Positions 25,893 to 34,476 of a stretch of 51,978 bases of DNA are shown here, piece by piece (within the stretch, counting starts at the first letter, position 1; the number at the start of each line of letters is the position of its first letter). Position numbers and translations under genes: made by a program. The stretch comes from CAYURP01 sp964447175 (GTDB lineage: Bacteria; Zixibacteria; MSB-5A5; SM23-73-2). Below the pieces are notes generated by a model that was not told the DNA's origin, did not search any database, and worked only from the letters and a program-made list of their open reading frames with translations. The stretch covers positions 1 to 51,978 of the forward strand of contig CAYURP010000019.1 in the NCBI GenBank assembly GCA_964447175.1, given 5' to 3'.

Positions 25893-27563
25893 TTATTGAT
25901 TTATGGGGAGTTTTATCCTGAAGGTAGCTCCCTCTCCAAGCTGGCTTTCAGCCTCTATTTCCCCATTATGGCTCTCTACTATCCTTTTACAGGTTAAAAG
26001 CCCGAATCCGTGACCATACTCCTTGGTGGTTAACCTGGTCTTAAACAGCTTTTCTCTTATCTCCGAGGCAATTCCTTTTCCCGTATCTTTTACCTCCATC
26101 AGGACCTGGTTATGTTCATTCTCATAACAGGTTTTCACGGTAATGGTTCCCCCTTCACCTTTCCTTTTTCCCATGGCATCTGCGGAATTGTTTAATAGGT
26201 TATAAAGGAGTTGTTGAATCTGATCTGAGTCCAGGTTAAGTTGAGGTATCACCGGATCTAATTCCTTAACCAGCTTGATATTTTTAAACCGACCCAAAAC
26301 CCTTACATATCCCAACACTTTATCCACCAGATCATTGAGGTTTGTTTTCCTCTTTTCTGTTTTGAGCACGGAGAAATCCATCAAGCCCTGAATAAATTTG
26401 ACTATTCTTTCCATATGTTCGGAAATCAACTCAAGATATTTTTTAAGCTGATCTACCTCTCCCTGGTTCAGGCTTATTTCCAGTTTCTGCAGGTTTCCCA
26501 TAACCACGGTCAGATAGTTATTCAGTTCATGACCTATTTCAGCTGATTGTTGGCCCCGGGTAGCCATTTTCTCCATTTGAATCAACTGTTCCTGTAATTC
26601 TTTTAATTCCTTATAGGACTCCCGGGACTCATCCAGCAAAACCAAATTTTCCAGGGATAGGGCAGTTTGTTCAGTGACAATGGAGAGCAGTTTCATTACC
26701 CCCCCAGGGAATACTTTATCAGAAGAGTGTTGGTTGAGGGTTAATAGTCCCATTGTTTTGGAACCTCTCTTAATAAGGAAGGATATACTTCTTTCTCCCT
26801 CCCTAAGAAGAGCCTTAAGTATTGGTATGTTGGGATATTTTTCCTGTAGGTTATTGAAAATTGTGTGTTGGGACAACTGCTCAGCATGAATTAAATCGTT
26901 AACCATATTAAGCATCTCAATTTCTTCAGAAGAAATCTTGATCTTTTCCTCTTTGAAAATCCGGTTGGATAAATCATCCATTAAAACAATTTCTAAATTT
27001 TCATTTTTTCCATCCAGGAAAATGATCGAACCCTTGGGAGCATTGGATTGCATTAAAGCAAAGGTAAGGGATAATTTTAAAAGGTCCTTTAAGTCGCCAC
27101 TTCTGAACATTTTTTTGTCCAGGTCCAGGAGCTGGTTCAATTCCTTCTCCCTTGCCTTTTCTTGATCTGTTATTTTCTTGTTAATGGCTTTAGCCACTGA
27201 GTTTCTCACTTCATTCAGATCAAAGGGTTTAAGAATATAATCATATGCTCCTTCCTTAACCGCTTCCCGGGCTGAGGAGAGACTGGCATAGCCGGTCATA
27301 AATATAGCTCCGATATCGGGATTCACCTTGTGAGCTGATTTAATCAGATCCATTCCATCCATCTCCGGCATCTTGAGATCGGTGAGTATAAGATCGAAAT
27401 TCTCATTTTTTACCTGTTCTAAGGCTTCCAGAGCATTGGAGAAAGGAAAAACCTCATATCCTTCCCCTTTAAGTACCTCTGTGACTAACCTACGCATAAC
27501 CTCCTCATCATCTACCACCGCTATCTTGACCTTAGAAGAGATTTCTGGGCTATTAGATTTCAA
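25893..27563 (-). CDS. Receiver-GAF-histidine kinase hybrid
   Basis: The 556-residue soluble protein starts with a receiver (about 12-130; D18, D19, D62 phosphoacceptor, T90, K112), then a coiled coil, a GAF-like domain (about 160-310), a HisKA helix with IGHELNNYL (His345) and a HATPase domain (NNSADAMG, DTGKGI, GHGFGLLTCK). It would take phosphate from another kinase through its receiver, and sense a small ligand through GAF. Its start lies within the end of the preceding receiver gene (11-base overlap), so the two are translated together. It closes the TonB, ABC_sub_bind, kinase operon. Confidence 0.9.
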   Translation of the reverse strand: MKSNSPEISSKVKIAVVDDEEVMRRLVTEVLKGEGYEVFPFSNALEALEQVKNENFDLILTDLKMPEMDGMDLIKSAHKVNPDIGAIFMTGYASLSSAREAVKEGAYDYILKPFDLNEVRNSVAKAINKKITDQEKAREKELNQLLDLDKKMFRSGDLKDLLKLSLTFALMQSNAPKGSIIFLDGKNENLEIVLMDDLSNRIFKEEKIKISSEEIEMLNMVNDLIHAEQLSQHTIFNNLQEKYPNIPILKALLREGERSISFLIKRGSKTMGLLTLNQHSSDKVFPGGVMKLLSIVTEQTALSLENLVLLDESRESYKELKELQEQLIQMEKMATRGQQSAEIGHELNNYLTVVMGNLQKLEISLNQGEVDQLKKYLELISEHMERIVKFIQGLMDFSVLKTEKRKTNLNDLVDKVLGYVRVLGRFKNIKLVKELDPVIPQLNLDSDQIQQLLYNLLNNSADAMGKRKGEGGTITVKTCYENEHNQVLMEVKDTGKGIASEIREKLFKTRLTTKEYGHGFGLLTCKRIVESHNGEIEAESQLGEGATFRIKLPINQ

Positions 27564-27930
27564 TTTCTGCTCCCTTTTTTAGGTATTCAATTTTTTGTAT
27601 CACTTTTCTTATCTCCATTAAATTGAAGGGCTTACTGATACAAGCTAAAGCGCCGTTTTCTTTAGCCTCCTCAGCTAAAAGATCAGGAAAGCTTTCCATC
27701 ATAACCACAAATAGGTCTTTTCTCAGGTTTTTCAATTTTCTTAAGATCTCCACGCCATTCATTTTCTGGAGATGAACATCAGTAAAAATCAGGTCAAAGG
27801 AGATCCTCTCAAACTCCTCAAATGCCTCCTTACCACTTGAAACAGATAAAACCTCATGCCCATCATCCTTTAAAACATCTATGAGGAGTTTTCTAATTAT
27901 TTCTTCGTCATCAATTACCAATATCTTCAT
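27553..27930 (-). CDS. Single-domain response regulator with an altered switch residue
   Basis: The 125-residue receiver has D7, D8, phosphoacceptor D51 (FTDVHL) and K100. The conserved Thr/Ser that follows beta strand 4 is replaced: the sequence reads VVMMES, putting Glu79 where the other receivers of the window have Thr (IMMTG, IFMTG). Glu there could hold the switch in an altered state. It has no output domain. It is 18 bases downstream of the membrane kinase gene and overlaps the next hybrid kinase, so it is a likely relay partner of one or both. Confidence 0.88.
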   Translation of the reverse strand: MKILVIDDEEIIRKLLIDVLKDDGHEVLSVSSGKEAFEEFERISFDLIFTDVHLQKMNGVEILRKLKNLRKDLFVVMMESFPDLLAEEAKENGALACISKPFNLMEIRKVIQKIEYLKKGAEIEI

Positions 27931-27948
27931 ATTTCTTCTCTCTTTTCT

Positions 27949-29520
27949 TTATGGTTTAATAGTCGTCAAGACCCGTTCCGGGCTGTTAAACTTCTTTTCC
28001 GTCAGTTCAGCTTTTTTCTCGGCAAATGCAGAATCCTTTGCGGGTATAGTGATGGTAAAAGTGGTTCTCTTCCCCACTTCACTATCCACAAAAATTTCTC
28101 CCTTATGGTCTTTGATTATCCCATAGCTCACCGAAAGTCCCAGACCGGTTCCTTCCCCCACCTGCTTAGTGGTGAAGAAAGGTTCAAAGATTTTATCTTT
28201 GTTCTCCTCTAATATGCCACATCCGGTATCGGTGAAGGTAATTTTGATAACCTTCTCTTTTGGGGCATAAGTTGTGGAAACCCTTAACTCACCTCCCTGA
28301 GGCATTGCCTGTATAGCATTTATAATTAGATTGGTGAAGACCTGTTGAAGTTGACTGGCATCCCCCATAATCTGGGGAAGAGTGGGGCAAAGATTCCAAA
28401 CCAGTTTTATATTCCCTATCTCCAGATGGTGTTGGGTAAAGGAAAACGTATCCTCCAAAATTGAATTTACATATACAAGATTGAAAACTCCCTTGGTAGA
28501 GGCTCGAGCGAATTTCATGAGGTTTTGTACAATGGTTTTGGTCCTCTGACTTTGCCGAACAATATCCTTAAGGTATTGAGAAAAGTTTAAAAGATCATTA
28601 TTCTTCAAGTCTTTAACAGATTTGTTTGAGATCTTTTCCAAAGCCAGCTGGGAATAGCCCAGGATTCCTCCTATGGGATTATTCAACTCATGGGCTACTC
28701 CAGCAGCCAACTGGCCCACCGAAGCCATTTTCTCCTGTTGAATGAGCTGTTGTTGTGTCAGCTTCAGTTCTTTCGTTCTCTGCTCTACTTTTTGTTCTAA
28801 GGTTCTGTTATACTCCTCAAGTTCTTCTTTAGACTCTTTCAGAGCTTGGGTCATCTGATTAAAAGAAGAAGCAAATTCGCCGATTTCATCCTTTGATTTA
28901 ATCTCGACCCGATGCGACAATTCACCTCTGACAATTCTCTCTATACCCAAAATAAGTGATTTAAGTTGCCGGGTTATGAAAAATTTAATACCAATTAAAA
29001 CACCAAAAATGGATAAAAGTATTACCCCGAGCATAACTCCCAAGATGAAGACCTGGAGTTGCTTTGTTTTTTGATGCAGGTTGGATAAAGAAATACCCAC
29101 TCTTGCCAGTCCAATTACCTCCCCTTTTTCATACTTTTCTGGACTAAACCCTAATTCCTCTTCTCCCTCAAACATTGGTTGGGTTACAATGGAAGCAGTA
29201 AACTCTTTAATTGATGAGGTTTTCCTCTCTCCTGAATGGACTACAATTTCACCCTCTGTGTTTTCTATAAGAACATACATTACATCTTTTTCCTTCATTA
29301 TCCCTTCAACCAGTCTTTGCAATGATTCTCTATCACCTACCAAAACACTAAATTCGCTGTTATAAGCCAGATTATTTACTATGGTATTGGCTCTTTCATC
29401 TAATTCCGACCTGATGGCTGTGGCTTCGTGTCTGACAAAGATCCATCCGAGTGTGACAACTGCAGTTACGATCATGAATGTGGCAAATAAATTAATTTTC
29501 GTGGCAATACTCAGTTTCAT
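27949..29520 (-). CDS. Membrane sensor histidine kinase of the ABC_sub_bind cluster
   Basis: The 523-residue kinase has helix 1 (about 10-31), an extracytoplasmic sensor of about 125 residues with ASIVTQPMFEGEEELGF and a final VGISLSNLHQKT, helix 2 (about 157-178), HAMP (to about 235), a coiled coil, HisKA with AAGVAHELNNPIGG (His277) and HATPase (NLIINAIQAM, DTGCGI, GTGLGLSVSYGI). Its ATG overlaps the stop of the periplasmic protein gene as ATGA, so sensor and binding protein are made together. I infer that the periplasmic protein presents its ligand to the sensor domain. The kinase half is nearly the same as in the kinases at 34477 and 32822. Confidence 0.9.
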   Translation of the reverse strand: MKLSIATKINLFATFMIVTAVVTLGWIFVRHEATAIRSELDERANTIVNNLAYNSEFSVLVGDRESLQRLVEGIMKEKDVMYVLIENTEGEIVVHSGERKTSSIKEFTASIVTQPMFEGEEELGFSPEKYEKGEVIGLARVGISLSNLHQKTKQLQVFILGVMLGVILLSIFGVLIGIKFFITRQLKSLILGIERIVRGELSHRVEIKSKDEIGEFASSFNQMTQALKESKEELEEYNRTLEQKVEQRTKELKLTQQQLIQQEKMASVGQLAAGVAHELNNPIGGILGYSQLALEKISNKSVKDLKNNDLLNFSQYLKDIVRQSQRTKTIVQNLMKFARASTKGVFNLVYVNSILEDTFSFTQHHLEIGNIKLVWNLCPTLPQIMGDASQLQQVFTNLIINAIQAMPQGGELRVSTTYAPKEKVIKITFTDTGCGILEENKDKIFEPFFTTKQVGEGTGLGLSVSYGIIKDHKGEIFVDSEVGKRTTFTITIPAKDSAFAEKKAELTEKKFNSPERVLTTIKP

Positions 29521-30497
29521 CTTCCAAAAACCTCTGTTGCTTGGTCAATTATTTTCTTTTGAATCTTTGTTCCAATCCTGTGAGCCACAGCAAGATTCAA
29601 ATAGAGATTAGCCTTTCTTGAAAAACTAACGGGTATATCAGCAGGTTTTTCTCCCCGTAGTATCTTTATAACCATTTCCCCAGCCTGGTTTCCGTTATCC
29701 TCATAGTCAGAAGATAAAGCCAGAAGAGCACCAGCTTTGGCATAAGCAGGAGAGATTCCAAATACGGGAATATGGTGCTTCAATCCAGAAATTAAAAGGT
29801 TCTTAATAACAACCTGTTGACAGACCATCTTGTCCGGAACTATCCACAAAAGATTTATATCCAGATTATCAAATTTGGGTATATCCTCTATAGACTTTAT
29901 GGGAAACGTGATTAGAATAACTCCATAAGAGACAGCTTCCCCCTTGGCTTTTCTAATAAAATCCTCGTTTTCATCAAAATTATAGATTACACCAATTTTT
30001 TCTATATCTGGTATCAATGCTTTCATATATTCAAATTGCGTTTTAACTGGTATATCCAAGGATGCACCAGTGATATTTTTACCTCTAAAGCCCGGTTCTT
30101 CTGGATCCAGAACCATAGAGAATACTATTGGAGTATCTTTGATATTCTGGATAGCTGCCTTTGTGGCAGAAGTCCCCATTGACAGAATCAAATCTGGTTT
30201 TTGAGATTTAATCCCTTCAATAAACGCTCCCTCTTCTGTGTTAAATTCCCTCAGTTCAACTGATATCCCGCTTTTTCTCAGTGTCTCAGTGAATCCCCTC
30301 AACGCGGTATTATAGGGAGCAATATCCTTGTTTTTTAACACAGCAATGACTTTTCGTTCTTCAGCCAGACTAATTCCAAACATTAGATGATACACTGCAT
30401 ATGAACAGCTAATCAGGGCAACAAGAAGGATTCTTTTCATTTGACGGAGCCGAAATTTTCTATGTTGTTTCACTAACCCTTTCACCTGAATCAACAT
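29517..30497 (-). CDS. ABC_sub_bind-family periplasmic binding protein
   Basis: This protein of up to 326 residues belongs to the ABC substrate-binding family PF04392 (TrpX-like). Typical segments are PDLILSMGTSATKAAI, PIVFSMVLDPEEPGF and IPVFGISPAYAKAGALLALSSDY. A signal peptide MKRILLVALISCSYAVYHLMF starts at codon 20 (30440). The upstream start 30497 lies one base after the TonB gene's stop and is kept for that coupling, but the shorter form is equally possible. No ABC permease or ATPase gene is near; instead it sits between a TonB receptor gene and a kinase gene, so a sensory role is more likely than transport. Known members bind small aromatic or amino acid-like ligands; the ligand here is unknown. 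Confidence 0.8.
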   Translation of the reverse strand: MLIQVKGLVKQHRKFRLRQMKRILLVALISCSYAVYHLMFGISLAEERKVIAVLKNKDIAPYNTALRGFTETLRKSGISVELREFNTEEGAFIEGIKSQKPDLILSMGTSATKAAIQNIKDTPIVFSMVLDPEEPGFRGKNITGASLDIPVKTQFEYMKALIPDIEKIGVIYNFDENEDFIRKAKGEAVSYGVILITFPIKSIEDIPKFDNLDINLLWIVPDKMVCQQVVIKNLLISGLKHHIPVFGISPAYAKAGALLALSSDYEDNGNQAGEMVIKILRGEKPADIPVSFSRKANLYLNLAVAHRIGTKIQKKIIDQATEVFGR

Positions 30498-30498
30498 T

Positions 30499-32526
30499 TC
30501 ACATTTTATATGCTATTTTTAAGAAAATATTCCTGTGATCCTGTGGAATTTCAGCTTGTTTGAATTCGTTACTCACTGGATCGCTATAGGATATATTGAA
30601 AAGATCATTAATTTTAGCTATGATTTCCGTATTCGGAATGATCTTACTGCTGAACAGAGTAAGATCGGTACGCAGGTAGGGATCAACCCATTCTCTGTTT
30701 TCCCCCACAGTCAGTCTTTTACCAAGGTATTGAAATTCCGCTGTCAGATAGAATTTACCTTGAAGAAAGGGAATGCTGATGCCAAGATTTCCGGAATTTT
30801 TTGGAGAATTAACCAATTCTTTATTTGTTAATTTATCTTTTGCTTCCTGATGATTGTAACCAGCGTGTAACTCCAAGTTCCTCCATTTACCTTTTAGGTT
30901 CAGTTCAACACCAGCCGCTTTAGCCTTGCCTACATTCACAAACTCCAATAGAGCCTCTCCGGTTGACGCACTCAGCTCTTGACTTTCCACTTGGTAAATT
31001 ATGTTGGAGAGATCGGTCCGGTACAGAGAAAGACCACCTTGCATATTTTCGCCTATTCCCTGTTCAAAAACAGCTTCATATGTTTTAAGTTTTTCGGGAA
31101 TGAGATCTGGGTTGGGCTTCATACTTAAATATCCGTCGTGGTAGTAGAGTTCATAATTGCTGGGAGCACGAAAAGCTGTTCCATATAGAAACTTGATAGT
31201 GCTCCTTTTATACAGGTGATAGACGATCCCCACTCGGGGATTCAAGGTCTTACCAAATGTGGAATATCGATCATATCTTCCACCCAGAACAAATGAGATG
31301 TTTTCCCTCAATTGGTAAATATTTTGCAGATAAATAGACCAAATTCGCATTTTACGTTTATCATTTAAGTACTCGTAATAATAATCTGGTCCTAAAAGAC
31401 CCTGGTCATAACCCCTTTGATATATCCGGAAATGGTATTGGTATTCCCCGCCAATGATAAGCAGATCTTCCTGCGAGACACTCCAGTTGAGCTGTAATTC
31501 TGAACCCAACCAGTCATTTCTGAGGTAATCAACAAAATCCTCTTTATATTCTTCTTCAAATTCATCTTCATACCAACTGATATAGTCAGCATCGTAGAAA
31601 CAACGCCTATAATAAATTCTGCTGACAAGTTCTTTTGTTTTGCCCAGGTTACGAGCGTACTTTAATTCAACAAATCTATATCCATCAATAGTTTTGGATC
31701 GGTTATCATTGAAGACTGTTCCCCAGCCTGCAGTAGGAATACCTTTTTCTCGTGAATTAAAACCACCCTTAAGTTCAATATCCCGGTAAGCAAGTTTGGC
31801 GAAAAAGTTATAGGTTTTTTCCCAGTCTCCATTTTCAAAAACACCATTGTTGGTTTGAGGATCATCAAACTCGGGAAAATATAAATCCTGACCCTCAATC
31901 TTCATCCTCGAACCTGAAATCAAAAGTCTTATTTCCCCTCCGATTTTTTTCCCATAACTGATAATTCCTTCCTTTAAGGTATAGCTCCCGAATTGGCTCG
32001 TAACTTTTAACCCATCTAAATCTTCTGTATCCTTAGTTATGATATTGATTACACCAAGTAAGGCGCAGGTACCATATAGAGCTGAACCAGGACCTTTGAT
32101 GATTTCGATCCTCTTTATCAGGTCAACATCGATTCCCAGCTCCCGGCCTATAGGTCCAGACCCTGTAACACCATCATTGGTGGCATGTCCATCAATCAAT
32201 ACTAATACCCTGCTGGAATAGTCCCCTGGAATGAAGTATCCTCTTACTCCTAAATATTCATAGTTTCTATCATTTGTCACATAAAGCCCAGTCACACCAC
32301 GCAAAATCTCACTTAATGTACGATAACCATAGCGTCTGATCTGATCAGCGGTGATTATGGACACCGTCGCAGGTGCTTCTTTGACTGGCTGCTCATGTTT
32401 GACAGCCGCAAAAACTACCGGAATCTCCTCAAAAAGGAGCTCTTCTTTTCCCTGAGCCCGTAATTCAAGGCAGGCTCCAAAAATTATGACTACAAATGTC
32501 GCCACAATTAGGAATTTCTTGGTCAT
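30499..32526 (-). CDS. TonB-dependent outer-membrane receptor (ABC_sub_bind cluster)
   Basis: This outer-membrane receptor is 675 residues from ATG 32526, preceded by GGGGGAG. It has a signal peptide MTKKFLIVATFVVIIFGA, a plug domain (about 35-160) with VVFAAVKHEQPVKEAPATVS, then VLVLIDGHATNDGV and IERIEIIKGPGSALYGT, and a 22-strand beta-barrel to the end. It takes up or senses a ligand with TonB energy. An in-frame ATG at 32583, itself after GAGG, would add a very basic 19-residue head. It opens the operon TonB, binding protein, kinase, receiver, hybrid kinase. The 295 bases upstream contain no gene; a possible -35 TTGACA is seen but no convincing -10. The substrate is not predictable from the sequence. 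Confidence 0.88.
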   Translation of the reverse strand: MTKKFLIVATFVVIIFGACLELRAQGKEELLFEEIPVVFAAVKHEQPVKEAPATVSIITADQIRRYGYRTLSEILRGVTGLYVTNDRNYEYLGVRGYFIPGDYSSRVLVLIDGHATNDGVTGSGPIGRELGIDVDLIKRIEIIKGPGSALYGTCALLGVINIITKDTEDLDGLKVTSQFGSYTLKEGIISYGKKIGGEIRLLISGSRMKIEGQDLYFPEFDDPQTNNGVFENGDWEKTYNFFAKLAYRDIELKGGFNSREKGIPTAGWGTVFNDNRSKTIDGYRFVELKYARNLGKTKELVSRIYYRRCFYDADYISWYEDEFEEEYKEDFVDYLRNDWLGSELQLNWSVSQEDLLIIGGEYQYHFRIYQRGYDQGLLGPDYYYEYLNDKRKMRIWSIYLQNIYQLRENISFVLGGRYDRYSTFGKTLNPRVGIVYHLYKRSTIKFLYGTAFRAPSNYELYYHDGYLSMKPNPDLIPEKLKTYEAVFEQGIGENMQGGLSLYRTDLSNIIYQVESQELSASTGEALLEFVNVGKAKAAGVELNLKGKWRNLELHAGYNHQEAKDKLTNKELVNSPKNSGNLGISIPFLQGKFYLTAEFQYLGKRLTVGENREWVDPYLRTDLTLFSSKIIPNTEIIAKINDLFNISYSDPVSNEFKQAEIPQDHRNIFLKIAYKM

Positions 32527-32821
32527 TTTACTCCCCCTTTTTTTGTAATAAAATTGCTTTTTCGCTTTCTTTTTTGTTTTCATTATATCCTCTATTGAGA
32601 AAAACATATAGGTGAATAAATGAATACACCGGATTAGTAATGAAGATGGTTTTTCCGTTGGCTCCCCCCTTTGTCAAAAGCATGTAGATTAAGTTCCCGT
32701 AATTAAAAAATCAATTGTAGCCATATTTAATCATTAGTGAGATATTTAACTTAAAAGCAAAAGATTACATCATTAACTATGCAATATAAAATGGAACTCC
32801 TTTATTGTTCTCGAAAAACTC

Positions 32822-33976
32822 TTATTGTTTAGCTATGGCTTGCAGTTCATTTATTTTTGGCTCCACATGTCCCTCTTTTTTGGCGATTGGCTCGGAATCT
32901 ACTGGATACTCAAATACAGGTATGGTGATAATAAAAGTAGTTCCTTTACCTGTTTCACTCTTGACTGTTATTTCCCCTTTATGGTCTTTAATTATCCCAT
33001 AGCTTACCGAAAGTCCCAGACCGGTTCCCTCCCATGCTGCCTTGGTGGTGAAAAATGGGTCAAAAACTCGACTTAAATTTTCCTGGAGTATTCCAAATCC
33101 AGTATCCCTGAAGGTTATCTGGATCATCTCCTGAAATTTCTCCTTAATCATTTGAGTTGAAACGCTCAACTCTCCCCCTCTGGGCATGGCTTGCAGAGAA
33201 TTCAGGACGATATTGGTGAAAACCTGCTGAAGCAGGGTGGCATTTCCCAAGATTTCCGAAAGGGAAGGAGATAAATCCCGAACCAGTTTTATGTTCGCCA
33301 TTTCTAACTGGTGTGCAATGAATGAAATGGTTTCATTCAAAATGGCATTTACATTTAATGGTTTAAAAATCTCATTAGCGGAGGCACGAGCGAATTTTAA
33401 AAGTTGCTGCACAATTTTTTTAGCCCTCTGACTTTGGTCTTCAATATCTTTAAGGTATTGTGAATATATCCGGATGTCATCCTGGGTTAAATCCTTTAAA
33501 GATTTCCTGGAGATCTTCTCCAGAGCAAACTGGGAATATCCTAATATACCACCTAAGGGATTATTTATTTCGTGTGCTATCCCCGCAGCCAACAGCCCCA
33601 CAGAAGCCATTTTCTCCTGCTGGATTAATTTTACCTGAGCATTTTTCAGTTTTTCCTGTTCCTGCTCCAATTCCTTTGTTCTGGCAATCAACTCCTGCTG
33701 GATCTGGACTAACTCGTCTGTCTTTCTATCAATGATTCTTCCCAGGATAATTATCAAACTTGTAACTGCCAAAGCTGAGAGCCTGAGCGTACTTGCGTTT
33801 TGCCAGATTAAGGGAAGCATGACTGCTAAAATGATCAGAAATGAGACCAGGTTGCTTTGCATTCCGAAACATTGAAACAGCCTAAGATCACAGAAATCAC
33901 ATCTTCTGTAGAGTTTGAGATTTAAGTTTCGCAGCAAGAAACAATTCTTCTTCACCATATCTTCATTTACACTCAT
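32822..33976 (-). CDS. Membrane histidine kinase with an N-terminal cysteine cluster
   Basis: The 384-residue kinase begins with a short cytoplasmic segment holding C12, C26-x2-C29 and C36, then two membrane helices (about 42-60 and 66-80) with almost no loop, so no periplasmic sensor. A coiled coil (about 83-120), HisKA with AAGIAHEINNPLGG (His135) and HATPase (NIVLNSLQAM, DTGFGI, GTGLGLSVSYGI) follow. The cysteines directly before the membrane suggest thiol, metal or Fe-S sensing (inference). The ATG at 33976 has AAGGA upstream and overlaps the DUF4395 gene by 14 bases. The kinase half resembles that of the upstream kinase at both protein and DNA level, pointing to a tandem duplication. Confidence 0.85.
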   Translation of the reverse strand: MSVNEDMVKKNCFLLRNLNLKLYRRCDFCDLRLFQCFGMQSNLVSFLIILAVMLPLIWQNASTLRLSALAVTSLIIILGRIIDRKTDELVQIQQELIARTKELEQEQEKLKNAQVKLIQQEKMASVGLLAAGIAHEINNPLGGILGYSQFALEKISRKSLKDLTQDDIRIYSQYLKDIEDQSQRAKKIVQQLLKFARASANEIFKPLNVNAILNETISFIAHQLEMANIKLVRDLSPSLSEILGNATLLQQVFTNIVLNSLQAMPRGGELSVSTQMIKEKFQEMIQITFRDTGFGILQENLSRVFDPFFTTKAAWEGTGLGLSVSYGIIKDHKGEITVKSETGKGTTFIITIPVFEYPVDSEPIAKKEGHVEPKINELQAIAKQ

Positions 33977-34475
33977 GTTCTTTTCCTTTTAAGAATAAAG
34001 ACCTGAACCATACGAAAAGCAAACTTCCCAAACAGAAATTTGTCGCCCCAGCAAGCAAAGAGAAAGCTGATACTAATCCTACCAAAACCCAACTCCAGGA
34101 AAAATTCAGGTAGTTAAATATTATAGTCATAAACAACAAGAAAGAGCCCAGGACACATGCAAATTTTTGGCCACCTTTATTTTGGCTCCATTCGCATTTT
34201 TTTGGATCCATCTTCCTGATGGGTTTAATTATTTTAGTATATGATAATGAGAAGATAGCGAGCTTATCGCCAAAACAAGCAGTTATCGCCATTATGAGAA
34301 AGACAAAATAGACTAGAGGCATCCATTTAAAGATTAGAGCCAGAAGCAATAACCATCCCTGTGCAAGCCTCTGAATTTTTAGTCCCTTAGAGCAACTAAA
34401 TCCATTTTCTTCTTTTCGGTCACAACCCTTTGAATTCTCGAATTGTTTCTTTCTTAGCTCAGACGCGATTTTCAA
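33963..34475 (-). CDS. DUF4395-like membrane protein
   Basis: The 170-residue product (from TTG 34475) has about four membrane helices and the pattern of DUF4395: a hydrophobic pair, then PIRKMDPKKCEWSQNKGGQKFACVLG, where this family has a proline-lysine-phenylalanine-alanine stretch, then helices ending NFCLGSLLF. In other members this end reads CLGC; here the second cysteine is serine. No ATG exists in the useful part, and the TTG lies one base after the stop of the kinase at 34477, whose final codons GGGGG also serve as ribosome binding site. DUF4395 genes often lie beside thiol-oxidoreductase genes. Between two kinase genes it may be a redox-linked partner; the role is unknown. Confidence 0.7.
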   Translation of the reverse strand: MKIASELRKKQFENSKGCDRKEENGFSCSKGLKIQRLAQGWLLLLALIFKWMPLVYFVFLIMAITACFGDKLAIFSLSYTKIIKPIRKMDPKKCEWSQNKGGQKFACVLGSFLLFMTIIFNYLNFSWSWVLVGLVSAFSLLAGATNFCLGSLLFVWFRSLFLKGKEHECK

Positions 34476-34476
34476 A

